A stretch of 64,000 bases of DNA from CAVVEQ01 sp963806635. Its GTDB lineage: Bacteria; Chloroflexota; Anaerolineae; Anaerolineales; Anaerolineaceae. Of this stretch, positions 9,136-17,912 are shown in pieces. A model generated the notes under the pieces. That model had not been told where the DNA came from. It did not search any database and was given only the letters and a program-made list of their open reading frames with translations. The first letter of the stretch is position 1; each line of letters starts with the position of its first letter. Location: NCBI GenBank assembly GCA_963806635.1, contig CAWDZA010000015.1, positions 744,001 through 808,000 of the forward strand, read 5' to 3'. The translations under genes and the position numbers were made by a program.

Positions 9136-10032
9136 TCAAGCCCCAACTGTGGATGCGGTTTCAATTTCAAGCATTTTCTTAAAGGCTGCCAGCGCCACTT
9201 CCACCATTTCATCAGTGGGGGGACTGGTGGTCAATTTTTGAAGCGCAAGGTTCGGGGTGGCCAGCCAGCGGACGAAAGCATTATCCAGATGGCTGCTCGT
9301 CCAGCGAATATACTCATACGATATCATCACAATCGGGATTAGCAGTACCAGGCGGGTGAGAATCATCATCGGAAGGGAAAGATTGCCAATGAAGAAGAAC
9401 ACAAATAGCGAGACGATCATAACCGTCAGAATAAATGAAGTTCCGCAGCGTGGATGCTGCATTGAGCATTGCTGAACTGAACTTATTTCCAACGGTTTGC
9501 GGGCTTCAAAGGCATTGATGGTCTTGTGTTCAGCCCCATGGTACATGAATACCCGGCGAATTTCTTTCGACCGTCCGATGATCCATAGATAAAATATCAC
9601 AAGCCCGATTCGGATAAATCCTTCAATCAGGTTAACAAGAGATGCATCCCAACCAAGAAGACTCGCCAGCAATTTTCCAAGCAAAGCCGGCAGCACAAAA
9701 AAGAAGAGCACAGCCAATCCAAGGGAAAAGACGATGGTGGCATAGAATAATGGACCTTCGATCTTCTCATCTTCCTCAGTCTGGAAATTAGCGGAGATGG
9801 TCAGGTAACGAAAGCCCAGGACCATTGCATCCCATAGAAGCAATAAACCTCTTATAAACGGCCATTGAAAATAGGGTTTGGAATACATCGACGCCAATTC
9901 TTCTGTTTTAACGACGATCTTTCCTTCCGGGGTTCTGAATGCAGCGGCAAGGGTTTTCTTACCGCGCATAAGAATACCCTCAATAAGCGCTTGCCCGCCG
10001 TAATTGGGCATCCGCAATGGATCACTTGCCAT
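9136..10032 (-). CDS. DUF1385 family membrane protein
   Basis: The 298-residue protein begins with the family signature PNYGGQALIEGILMRG and contains YHGAEHKTINAFE and HPRCGTSFI. It has four to five hydrophobic segments, the clearest around residues 90-125 and 195-240. The function of DUF1385 is not established. Its ATG overlaps the stop of the M20 dipeptidase gene (TAATG), so the two are translationally coupled. Confidence 0.87.
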   Translation of the reverse strand: MASDPLRMPNYGGQALIEGILMRGKKTLAAAFRTPEGKIVVKTEELASMYSKPYFQWPFIRGLLLLWDAMVLGFRYLTISANFQTEEDEKIEGPLFYATIVFSLGLAVLFFFVLPALLGKLLASLLGWDASLVNLIEGFIRIGLVIFYLWIIGRSKEIRRVFMYHGAEHKTINAFEARKPLEISSVQQCSMQHPRCGTSFILTVMIVSLFVFFFIGNLSLPMMILTRLVLLIPIVMISYEYIRWTSSHLDNAFVRWLATPNLALQKLTTSPPTDEMVEVALAAFKKMLEIETASTVGA

Positions 10033-11414
10033 TATTCCTCTTTCCCCAGATAGTTAAAAAACCGAATTAACGCATCGATTCCTTTATAAAATGTATCCAG
10101 GTGGAGGCGCTCGTTGGGTGAGTGCACATTATCATCAGGCAGGCCAAAACCAGTCAGGACAGAATCAAATCCAAGGATTTCCTGCATCTCGCCGACGATG
10201 GGTACACTGCCCCCTTCGCGTTTGTAGGCAGGTTTGGTTCCCCAGGTTTCTTCCAAGGCCTTGTAAAGCGTGTTCGAAGCTTTGGAAAAAGGATCCGTGG
10301 CACATGCAGGCCCGGAGGCCATCTGATCCAGCTCCCAGTGGATCGCTTTGGGAGCCTTTGCATTGAGATAAGCTTCCAGTTGCTTTTTGACCTCTCCCGC
10401 GTCCTGATCCGGCACCAGGCGCATGGAGATCTTCGCCATTGCCCAGGCCGGGATGACGGTTTTGGATCCCTTTCCGGTAAATCCGGCCAACAAACCATTA
10501 ACATCCAAAGTGGGTCGGGCGCCAACCCGCTCTGCGGGTAGAAAACCCTTCTCTCCCCATAGTTCATTGACCCCGGTTTGTTCCAAATAATAGCCTTCGT
10601 CCATCGGCAAGGTCGCAAATTCGGCATGTTCTTTGGGTGTGATCAACCGGACTTTGTCGTAAAACCCGGGCAGGGTTACCCGGTAATTTTCATCGTGCAT
10701 CCCTGCAATTAACTCGCTGAGGGCATTTGCCGGGTTCAGCACCGAACCGCCAAAGGTGCCTGAATGAAGATCGTGCGAGGGACCGTAAACCCGCAGCTCA
10801 AAATAAGCCAACCCACGCAGACCATAAACGATATTAGGACAATCAACAGAGATCATTCCCGCGTCTGGGTTCAATGCAAAATCGCTTTGAAAGAGTTCCT
10901 TATTCGCTTTTAAGAATTTTGCCAGGTTGGGGGAGCCGATCTCTTCTTCTCCCTCGAATAGAAACTTCAGATTCACTGGCAATTCTCCGGTTGACTGCAG
11001 CGCTTTAACAGCAGCCAGGCAAGCCAGCGATTGTCCTTTCATATCCGACGTGCCTCTGCCGTATAACCTACCATCCCGAATGACAGGCTCAAAAGGGTCG
11101 GATTCCCACAACTCCAGGGGTTCGGGCGGCTGAACGTCGTAGTGACCGTAAATAAGCACTGTTTGCTCGGTGGGTTTAGCAGCTTTCAGTTCACCAAAAA
11201 CAACGGGATGCCCGCCTGTTGGCAAGATCTGCACGTTTTGAACGTCCATCTTCCGCAGATATTCCGCAATCCATGCAGCCGCTTTTTGAATATCTGCATC
11301 GTGTTCCGGTGCTGTGGAAATGGACGGAATTCGCACCAATTCCATCAGATCATTTAAGGTATCAACGTGATGGGTGTGGGCGAAAGAAATTTGCTTTTCC
11401 AAAGTTGATGACAT
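10032..11414 (-). CDS. M20-family metallopeptidase (dipeptidase)
   Basis: The start at 11414 is preceded by GAGGA and begins at the usual N-terminus; the frame extends 19 codons further upstream into the promoter. The 460-residue product has the M20 zinc motifs YGHYDVQPPE, RGTSDMKGQ and EGEEEIGSP, the dimerisation domain in the middle, and a late His in LPDDNVHSPNER. It should hydrolyse dipeptides or N-acyl amino acids in the cytoplasm. It is the first gene of the operon running down to the endonuclease IV-like gene. Confidence 0.9.
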   Translation of the reverse strand: MSSTLEKQISFAHTHHVDTLNDLMELVRIPSISTAPEHDADIQKAAAWIAEYLRKMDVQNVQILPTGGHPVVFGELKAAKPTEQTVLIYGHYDVQPPEPLELWESDPFEPVIRDGRLYGRGTSDMKGQSLACLAAVKALQSTGELPVNLKFLFEGEEEIGSPNLAKFLKANKELFQSDFALNPDAGMISVDCPNIVYGLRGLAYFELRVYGPSHDLHSGTFGGSVLNPANALSELIAGMHDENYRVTLPGFYDKVRLITPKEHAEFATLPMDEGYYLEQTGVNELWGEKGFLPAERVGARPTLDVNGLLAGFTGKGSKTVIPAWAMAKISMRLVPDQDAGEVKKQLEAYLNAKAPKAIHWELDQMASGPACATDPFSKASNTLYKALEETWGTKPAYKREGGSVPIVGEMQEILGFDSVLTGFGLPDDNVHSPNERLHLDTFYKGIDALIRFFNYLGKEE

Positions 11415-11442
11415 GGGAAATCCTCGTGTAGTTGATTGCCAC

Positions 11443-11471
11443 ATTATAACGGACAGGTTATTTTTATTCAA
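11443..11471 (-). promoter_or_regulatory. Sigma-70-type promoter for the M20 dipeptidase operon
   Basis: On the minus strand, TTGAAT (11471-11466) and a perfect TATAAT (11448-11443) are separated by 17 bases. They lie 29 bases upstream of the chosen M20 ATG, giving a short leader with its GAGGA ribosome site. Confidence 0.7.
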
Positions 11472-11509
11472 AAAGCGTTTATGTTAGAATTTCAGCACAG
11501 GTGAATGGA

Positions 11510-12862
11510 ATGAGAATCCGAAACGCAAAAATCGTTACAGGCACAGATAAAAATCAGATTCTGGATGGGTACACGATCGAGATCGAAAAAGAATCGATCA
11601 AATCCATACTCCCGGATGCGGACTACCCGCCGGCTGCCAATGGAATTGAAATCATAGATGCGCAGGGACAATACATACTCCCCGGATCGATCTGCGCTCA
11701 TACGCATTTTTATGGCGCTTATGCCCGGGGGATGTCCATTCCAGGCAGTCCGGCAAAAGATTTCCCCGAAATTCTGCAAAAACTGTGGTGGCCGTTGGAT
11801 AAAGCACTGGATGAAAATTCCATCCGGTATTCCGCTCAGGTATGTCTGATCGATGCCATAAAACACGGCACGACCACACTTTTCGATCACCATGCCTCCC
11901 AGAATTTCATTCATGGGTCTTTGGATACGATCGCGGAGGAGATTATCGCCAGTGGGGTTCGCGGTGCGCTGTGTTATGAAGTGACCGACCGGGATGGGGA
12001 AACAAAGGCGGATGATGGTATCGCCGAAAATATCCGATTTTTCCAATCGGTCAATAATTCAAACAACACCATAAAACATCGGCTGGCAGCTTACTTTGGT
12101 CTGCATGCAGGTTTGACGCTCTCGGATCAGACCCTTGAAAAGGCAAGAATTGCAGCTCCCCAAACCGCAGGTTTCCACATCCATGTCGCCGAACACAGCT
12201 CAGATCAGGAAAACTCCACAAATCGATACGGTATGCGCGTAGTTGAAAGATTATCAAAATTTGACATCCTGAGAGAGAATTCGATCATCGTGCACGGGGT
12301 CCACCTCAGCGATGAAGAGATCAAAATCCTCGCGGACTCCGGGTGCTGGGTCACACATCAGCCTCGCTCAAATATGAATAACGGGGTGGGTATGGCGCGG
12401 GTCGAGGAAATGCTGGCTGGTGGTATTCGGGTGGGGCTGGGAAACGATGGATTTTCGAATCAGATGTGGGAGGAATGGAAGGCGGCCTATCTTGCTCATA
12501 AGCTCTGGCACCGTGATCCTCGCCGGATGCCTGCCGACTTGATTTACCAGATGGCTGTGATCAACAACGCTGCCCTGGCATCTCAGGCATTCGGGGTTCC
12601 GATTGGCGCAATACAGCCTGGCGGGAGGGCAGATCTTATATTCGTGGATTACCATCCATACACGCCTCTCACCGAGGGCAATTTCCCCTGGCATATTGTC
12701 TTCGGATTCGATGAGGGCATGATCACTTCCACGATGGTCGATGGCCAATTCCTGATGCGCAACCGGGAATTATTAACCATGGATGAGGAGAAGGTCACTG
12801 CTGAAGCGCTGGCTTACGCGCCAACGGTCTGGTCCAACTATCAACGGGTTCTTCAAGGATGA
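11510..12862 (+). CDS. ssnA: SsnA-type aminohydrolase (amidohydrolase superfamily)
   Basis: The protein has about 450 residues; an in-frame GTG three codons earlier (11501) is the alternative start. It has the metal-dependent amidohydrolase motifs: HTHFYGAYARG, DHHAS, HIHVAEH, VHGVHLS and GLGNDGF. The stretch around HTHFYGAYARGMSIPG with WWPLDKALDE matches the SsnA subgroup, which co-occurs with selenium-dependent molybdenum hydroxylases and is thought to deaminate a purine-like or related substrate. Here it is the first gene of the long F420/molybdenum hydroxylase run. The true substrate is not known. Confidence 0.85.
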   Translation: MRIRNAKIVTGTDKNQILDGYTIEIEKESIKSILPDADYPPAANGIEIIDAQGQYILPGSICAHTHFYGAYARGMSIPGSPAKDFPEILQKLWWPLDKALDENSIRYSAQVCLIDAIKHGTTTLFDHHASQNFIHGSLDTIAEEIIASGVRGALCYEVTDRDGETKADDGIAENIRFFQSVNNSNNTIKHRLAAYFGLHAGLTLSDQTLEKARIAAPQTAGFHIHVAEHSSDQENSTNRYGMRVVERLSKFDILRENSIIVHGVHLSDEEIKILADSGCWVTHQPRSNMNNGVGMARVEEMLAGGIRVGLGNDGFSNQMWEEWKAAYLAHKLWHRDPRRMPADLIYQMAVINNAALASQAFGVPIGAIQPGGRADLIFVDYHPYTPLTEGNFPWHIVFGFDEGMITSTMVDGQFLMRNRELLTMDEEKVTAEALAYAPTVWSNYQRVLQG

Positions 12863-12869
12863 ATTGAAA

Positions 12870-13541
12870 ATGGATAATTTAAGTAAATACAAAATCGCCA
12901 TTCTTGGCGGAACCGGCAAGGAAGGCAAAGGACTCGCTTATCGCTGGGCGCTTGCCGGACATCAGGTAGTGATCGGTTCGCGTCTGCTGGAAAAAGCCCA
13001 GGCTGCCGTTGAAGAATTGGCGTCTTTGCTCCCTGAAGGCAAAAAAATCGGAGCGGCCCTGAACGAAGAAGCAGCGCAATCCCAGGAGATCATCGTTCTC
13101 ACCGTCCCCTATGCGGTCCATCAATCCATGCTTGAGGCAATCAAGCCGCACGTTCAAGGCAAAATATTCATCGATGTAACCGTTCCCCTGGTTCCACCCA
13201 AGGTCACCCGCGTGCAAATTCCCGCGGCAGGGAGTGCTGCCCTGGAAGCAGTTAAGTTCCTGGGGGAGGACGTGAAGGTCGCCTCCGCGTTTCAGAATAT
13301 ATCCTACGAGAGGCTGCTCAACAACCAGGAGATCGATTGTGACGTGCTGGTGACGGGTACAGACAAGGAAACACGGGAGGCGGTCATTGGTCTCGTTCAA
13401 GATGCGGGTATGAAAGGCTGGGATGCCGGCCCGATTGAGAATTCCATCGTAGCCGAGGGATTAACCTCCATTTTGATCTACTTGAATAAAAAACATGGCG
13501 TGGAGGCTTCCGGGATCCGCATTACCGGGATTCCTCAATAA
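12870..13541 (+). CDS. npdG: F420H2:NADP+ oxidoreductase (NADPH-dependent F420 reductase)
   Basis: The start at 12870, 7 bases after ssnA and behind AAGGA, gives 223 residues beginning just before the Rossmann motif ILGGTGKEGKGLAYRWALAGH. The NADP-binding GSR (residues 37-39) and DVTVPLVPP are typical of the Fno/NpdG family, as are the C-terminal NSIVAEGLTSILIYLNKKHG and GIRITG. It passes hydride between NADPH and coenzyme F420. Its place directly before cofE supports an F420 role. Confidence 0.9.
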   Translation: MDNLSKYKIAILGGTGKEGKGLAYRWALAGHQVVIGSRLLEKAQAAVEELASLLPEGKKIGAALNEEAAQSQEIIVLTVPYAVHQSMLEAIKPHVQGKIFIDVTVPLVPPKVTRVQIPAAGSAALEAVKFLGEDVKVASAFQNISYERLLNNQEIDCDVLVTGTDKETREAVIGLVQDAGMKGWDAGPIENSIVAEGLTSILIYLNKKHGVEASGIRITGIPQ

Positions 13542-13553
13542 CCAGGCAATGAA

Positions 13554-14324
13554 TTGAAAAGTCTCCACCTTTCCGCACTGGAAGCATTCCCCCTCGTCAA
13601 ACCCGGCGACAATCTTCCGGATTTGATCTGGCAGTCTCTCACCGAAAACAACCTGCAGATTCAAAGTGACGATATCCTGGTTATCGCTCAGAAAGTTGTT
13701 TCAAAAGCAGAAAACCGCTATAGGGATTTAAGTAAGGTGATCCCCTCTGATAATGCGGAAAAACTCAGCCGCATCACCGGCAAAGACCCTCGTTTTGTCG
13801 AACTTGTGCTTCAGGAAAGCCGATCGGTATTACGCGCGAAAACAAATACTCTGATCGTGGAGCATCGCCTGGGTTTCGTGTGCGCAAATGCTGGTATCGA
13901 TCATTCCAATGTGGATGGTTTGGGTAACAATACCGAGGATTGGATGTTGATGCTTCCGGAAGATCCTGATCTTTCCGCTGCCAAGATCCGTGAACGCCTC
14001 GAAAAAGAAACCGGCTGCGAAGTTGGGGTGATGATCATAGATTCCCATGGCCGCTCCTGGCGAATGGGGATCGTAGGCGTGGCCATCGGTTACTCAGGCG
14101 TGCCCGGACTGGTGGATATGCGTGGGCATAAGGACCTTTTCGGTTATGAACTCAAGGTGACCCAGATCGCGGCCGCCGATGAATTGGCTGCATCCGCCTC
14201 ATTATTGATGGGTCAGGCGGATGAATCCTTGCCGGTAGTCCTAGCGCGGGGATTCCCTTACCCCCTGCGGGAATCATCCTTCCGCGAACTGATCAGACCA
14301 TCCGACCAGGACCTCTTCCGATAA
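13554..14324 (+). CDS. cofE: Coenzyme F420-0:L-glutamate ligase
   Basis: The 256-residue protein starts at a TTG (the nearby ATG at 13549 leads at once to a stop). CofE signatures are clear: DDILVIAQKVVSKAEN, FVCANAGIDHSNVDG, MIIDSHGRSWRMGIVGVAIG and YELKVTQIAAADELA. It adds L-glutamate residues to F420-0 using GTP. It is the short archaeal-type form and lacks the C-terminal flavin reductase domain found in actinobacterial FbiB. It lies one base before the 2H phosphoesterase gene. Confidence 0.93.
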   Translation: MKSLHLSALEAFPLVKPGDNLPDLIWQSLTENNLQIQSDDILVIAQKVVSKAENRYRDLSKVIPSDNAEKLSRITGKDPRFVELVLQESRSVLRAKTNTLIVEHRLGFVCANAGIDHSNVDGLGNNTEDWMLMLPEDPDLSAAKIRERLEKETGCEVGVMIIDSHGRSWRMGIVGVAIGYSGVPGLVDMRGHKDLFGYELKVTQIAAADELAASASLLMGQADESLPVVLARGFPYPLRESSFRELIRPSDQDLFR

Positions 14325-14325
14325 A

Positions 14326-14862
14326 ATGTTATCCATCTTCTCTCAGATCGAGAAGTCCGAAACCAGCGAGATCCACAGGATCATGGAAATCGTGCGTCCG
14401 CTGTTGGCAGATCAAGCCCCATTAATTTGGCAGTACCCGCACATCACCTGGCACTCTGCAGAAGGATATGCCATCCCGGAACTGGAAAAATCTTTGTTGG
14501 AACTGGCTTCCACTTGGGAAAAAACCCGGGTGCGCGTAACTGGGATCGGTATGTTCACCGGAAAAGTCCAGGTCCTGTACTTGCCGGTGATCAAAACTCC
14601 TGCATTGGTTCATATGCAGAAACAGATCATTTCCCACGCGAAAGCAATCAGCAAGGAAGCCTCCAGATTCTTTCAGCCCGAGATTTGGATACCTCACATC
14701 ACGATAATTTCTGATGAAAATGAGCAACAATCTATTCCGAAAGCCATTCAGGTGCTTTCGGAAACCAGGGTGGATTTTGAGGTGGAAATCAATAATCTTG
14801 CCTTGGGTCGCTATACCGGGGATACTGCGCAGATTCTCTTTGAAATCCCATTCAAAAAATGA
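14326..14862 (+). CDS. 2H phosphoesterase / 2'-5' RNA ligase-like protein
   Basis: The 178-residue protein has the two H-x-T motifs that define the 2H phosphoesterase fold: PHITWH (residues 38-43) and PHITII (about 125-130). Members hydrolyse 2',3'-cyclic or ADP-ribose cyclic phosphates, or ligate RNA in vitro. Here it is embedded between cofE and cofD with 1-base and overlapping junctions, which hints at a role with the F420 genes, but no such step is established. Substrate unknown. Confidence 0.8.
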   Translation: MLSIFSQIEKSETSEIHRIMEIVRPLLADQAPLIWQYPHITWHSAEGYAIPELEKSLLELASTWEKTRVRVTGIGMFTGKVQVLYLPVIKTPALVHMQKQIISHAKAISKEASRFFQPEIWIPHITIISDENEQQSIPKAIQVLSETRVDFEVEINNLALGRYTGDTAQILFEIPFKK

Positions 14863-15809
14863 ATTCTGAGCCAACCGTTGTCGTTTTATCGGGTGGGGTT
14901 GGGGGAGCTAAATTCGCAGATGGCCTTTACCGCCTTCTCCCCAAGGGAAACCTGACCGTCTGCGTCAATACAGGGGATGATTTCAACCTCTTTGGTTTGA
15001 ATATCTCACCAGATCTCGATACAGTATGCTACGCGCTGGCAGGCCGCGAAAACCCCGATACGGGTTGGGGACAGGCGGGGGAAACCTGGTCGGTTTTAAA
15101 TGCGATCTCCGACCTGGGAGGTCCGGTCTGGTTCAAACTGGGCGATAAGGACCTGGCGACCCATCTTGAACGAACCCGGTTGCAGGGCGAAGGATATACG
15201 CTCACTGAAATCACTGCCCGCATTTGCTCCCGTTACGGGATCCAGGCGAAGGTTCTGCCGATGAGTGACCAGATTGTTCGCACTTTGGTGGACACTGAAG
15301 AATTCGGATTGATCCCTTTCCAGGAATATTTCGTGGAAAAAGGCTGCGAACCAAAAGTTCGTGGTTTTCAATATCAGGGAATATCCGATGCAAAACCTGC
15401 GGTCGGGTTGATCGATGCGATAAATGAGGCTGACGTTGTGATCATCGGACCTTCGAATCCGTTGGTTAGCATCGAACCAATCCTGGGCGTCGCTGGCATT
15501 CGTAAAGCATTACTTGAAAAAAGAGTGGTCGCTGTATCGCCGATAATTGGGGGGAAAACCGTAAAGGGTCCCTTGGCCAAAATGTACAAGGAGCTGGGAA
15601 ACTTGCCTTCCGCAGCAACCGTTGCGGAAGGATATCGGGGGTTGATCCAGGGGTACGTCATGGATTCCATCGACCGGGATCTTTCTGCGCAAGTAGATCA
15701 GTGGGATATAATCACATTGTTAACCGACACACTGATGAAATCACCCTCGGATCGGGTGATTCTCGCCAGGAAGGTTATCGAATTTATCCAAAATGAGCTC
15801 TCAGGGTAA
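14859..15809 (+). CDS. cofD: F420 biosynthesis phospholactyl transferase CofD
   Basis: The 316-residue protein opens with VLSGGVGGAKFADGL, followed by VNTGDDFNLFGLNISPDLDTV and WFKLGDKDLATHLERT, all diagnostic of CofD/FbiA. A late IGPSNPLVSIEPIL matches the Fo-binding side. It transfers the phospholactyl-type moiety from the CofC product to Fo, giving F420-0 (or its dehydro form). Its ATG overlaps the preceding stop by four bases and cofC follows after 3 bases. Confidence 0.95.
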   Translation: MNSEPTVVVLSGGVGGAKFADGLYRLLPKGNLTVCVNTGDDFNLFGLNISPDLDTVCYALAGRENPDTGWGQAGETWSVLNAISDLGGPVWFKLGDKDLATHLERTRLQGEGYTLTEITARICSRYGIQAKVLPMSDQIVRTLVDTEEFGLIPFQEYFVEKGCEPKVRGFQYQGISDAKPAVGLIDAINEADVVIIGPSNPLVSIEPILGVAGIRKALLEKRVVAVSPIIGGKTVKGPLAKMYKELGNLPSAATVAEGYRGLIQGYVMDSIDRDLSAQVDQWDIITLLTDTLMKSPSDRVILARKVIEFIQNELSG

Positions 15810-15812
15810 GCC

Positions 15813-16436
15813 ATGGCACTTTGGGTCATCATCCCTGTAAAATCCATTCACAACGGTAAATCCCGGCTGGCTGGCGTCCTCTCGAGCGAGCAGCGGGAAA
15901 AATTGAATTTTTCCATGCTGACCAACCTGCTTGAAACCCTGCGTGATTGGCATGAATTTTCCGGGGTGATGGTCACAAGCCATGATGAGGCTGTCCGCGA
16001 ACTTACGGTATCCTTCGGTTTCGAGTTTCTTCAAGAACATGCTCCGTTTTCTTTGAACAATGCGGTTTCTTCCGCATGCAGGAAATGTTATGAAAAGGGA
16101 GCGACCGAGGTTTTAATCCTGCCCGCGGACTTGCCATTGATCAATAAAAAAGCGCTCCAATCCATTCTCCAAAACAATACGGAACCCCCAGTGGTGGTGA
16201 TCACCCCAGACCGCAGGAAGGAAGGCACCAACTCGCTGCTTATCAATCCGCTCAACGGATTCAATTTCCAGTTTGGGCAAAATTCCTTTGTGATCCATCA
16301 ACAAAATGCGATTGCCAGGAATTATCGGATTGCAATTAATCTTGATCCCGAGATGGAGTTGGACCTCGATTTTCCGGAGGATTGGGACCTTTACCAGGAA
16401 CTTATCCTGACAAACAATATTCAAAACGGAGGATGA
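15813..16436 (+). CDS. cofC: 2-phospho-L-lactate (or PEP/3PG) guanylyltransferase CofC
   Basis: The 207-residue nucleotidyltransferase carries WVIIPVKSIHNGKSRLAGVL at the N-terminus (nucleotide-binding), ILPADLPLI (metal-binding Asp) and TPDRRKEGTNSLLINP, the CofC/FbiD pattern. It activates a C3 phospho-acid with GTP and releases pyrophosphate. Which C3 acid is used cannot be read from the sequence by eye. It directly follows cofD and precedes an F420-dependent enzyme. Confidence 0.93.
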   Translation: MALWVIIPVKSIHNGKSRLAGVLSSEQREKLNFSMLTNLLETLRDWHEFSGVMVTSHDEAVRELTVSFGFEFLQEHAPFSLNNAVSSACRKCYEKGATEVLILPADLPLINKKALQSILQNNTEPPVVVITPDRRKEGTNSLLINPLNGFNFQFGQNSFVIHQQNAIARNYRIAINLDPEMELDLDFPEDWDLYQELILTNNIQNGG

Positions 16437-16440
16437 CGAA

Positions 16441-17439
16441 ATGCCCGAAAGAGTTGCTTTGTACCTTCAGGACGCGCACGATCTTCGAGATGGATTGGAT
16501 TACGTCCGCTACGCGGAGGCCCATGGATTCGAGGCTGTATGGCAGGCAGAGAGCCGCCTGGTGCGCGATGCAATCGTACCCATGGCAGCTTATGCGGCTG
16601 TGACCGAAACGCTCAAAGTCGGTTCAGGCGTGATCAATAATTGGACACGCAACATCGGTCTGCTCGCCTCGACTTTTCTAACCCTTGATGATCTTGCTCC
16701 CAACCGCATCATTTGTGGTATTGGCGCCTGGTGGGATCCGTTAGCCAAGAATGTGGGCATCAATCGAACCAAACCACTGACCGCCATGAAGGAAACCATC
16801 ACCGTAATGAGACGTCTCCTGAATATGGAAAGGGTCACTTTTGATGGAGAATTCATCCATGTGAATGGAATTGAGTTGGATGTTGTTCATGGCCGGCGGG
16901 AGCCTCGAAACGTGCCCATCATGATCGGCGCAACCGGCGACCAGATGATGGAAATGACCGGCGAGCTCGCAGATGGGGTGGTGATGAATTATTGTGTTCC
17001 GCCTGAATACAACATCAAAGCCCTGGAACTCCTGGCAGCCGGCGCCAAAAAAGCAGGACGCAATTTCGATTCCATCGATCGCCCGCAATTAGTGGTTTGC
17101 TCGGTGGATCTGGATCACGACAGAGCCATCGATACAACCCGCGAGCTTCTCACCCAATACTTGGCTCAGCAGCCGCACATCGCCAAGGCTTCGGGAGTTT
17201 CGCAGGAGATCGTTACGCAAATCCAATCCATCCTGGGCTGGCCTGCCACGCATGAACAGATTCAGAAAGCCAAACACCTTGTGCCGGAGGATCTGATCGT
17301 GCGCATTACCGCTTCAGGAACCCCCGAGGAAGCCCGTCGTAAGGTGGAGGAATATCGCAAGAATGGCTGCACCTGCCCAATTATGTATCCGGTTGGCGGG
17401 GACGTGAAACTCCTTATCGACACATTCGCTCAGAAATGA
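16441..17439 (+). CDS. LLM-class F420-dependent oxidoreductase
   Basis: The 332-residue luciferase-like barrel shows GFEAVWQAESRLVRDAIVPMAA, the NWTRNIGLLASTFLTLDDLAPNR block and GATGDQMMEMTGELADGVVMNY, all typical of the F420-dependent subgroup near methylenetetrahydromethanopterin reductase (Mer). It should use F420H2 or F420 for a hydride transfer. The methanopterin-specific role is not assumed. It is encoded immediately after cofC and overlaps the hotdog gene by four bases. Confidence 0.87.
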   Translation: MPERVALYLQDAHDLRDGLDYVRYAEAHGFEAVWQAESRLVRDAIVPMAAYAAVTETLKVGSGVINNWTRNIGLLASTFLTLDDLAPNRIICGIGAWWDPLAKNVGINRTKPLTAMKETITVMRRLLNMERVTFDGEFIHVNGIELDVVHGRREPRNVPIMIGATGDQMMEMTGELADGVVMNYCVPPEYNIKALELLAAGAKKAGRNFDSIDRPQLVVCSVDLDHDRAIDTTRELLTQYLAQQPHIAKASGVSQEIVTQIQSILGWPATHEQIQKAKHLVPEDLIVRITASGTPEEARRKVEEYRKNGCTCPIMYPVGGDVKLLIDTFAQK

Positions 17440-17912
17440 GAAAACAAGCCAATTCAGAGGATTGTTTCGTCTGCGGGATCGCGAATCCCTTGGGGCTTAA
17501 TTTAGCCTTTTATGAACATCCCGATGGCAGCGTACGCTCGAACCTCACTATCCGGTCGGAATTCCAGGGCTGGCCCGGGGTGGCTCATGGCGGGATCATT
17601 GCCACGCTTTTGGATGAGGTCACAGCCCGGGTATACATGAATGATTCGACAGAAAATAAATTGATGATGACCGGAAAGCTGGAGATTCGCTACCGCAAAC
17701 CAGTCCCGGTTGGCGAACCTATCGAGATCGTTGGTATGCCGGGGGAATTAAATGGGCGAATTGCCACCGCCAGGGGGGAGCTTCGGGATGCCAATGGAAA
17801 TGTCCTGGCTGAAGCTCTTTCGACCTTGGTGCAAGCCTCGGATACTGTGGTAAATAAAATGAACTTGGATACTCGGAAATGGGTAATGATTCCAGACAAG
17901 GAAGAGAAATGA
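17436..17912 (+). CDS. PaaI-like hotdog-fold thioesterase
   Basis: The 158-residue protein has the hotdog thioesterase core: FQGWPGVAHGGIIATLLDEV (catalytic Asp/Glu region around residue 60) and the following strand LEIRYRKPVPVGEP. An N-terminal CFVCG-like pair (SEDCFVCGIANPLGL) is common in this subfamily. It likely cleaves an acyl-CoA. It overlaps both neighbours by four bases (LLM oxidoreductase before, xanthine dehydrogenase FAD subunit after). Confidence 0.85.
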   Translation: MRKQANSEDCFVCGIANPLGLNLAFYEHPDGSVRSNLTIRSEFQGWPGVAHGGIIATLLDEVTARVYMNDSTENKLMMTGKLEIRYRKPVPVGEPIEIVGMPGELNGRIATARGELRDANGNVLAEALSTLVQASDTVVNKMNLDTRKWVMIPDKEEK

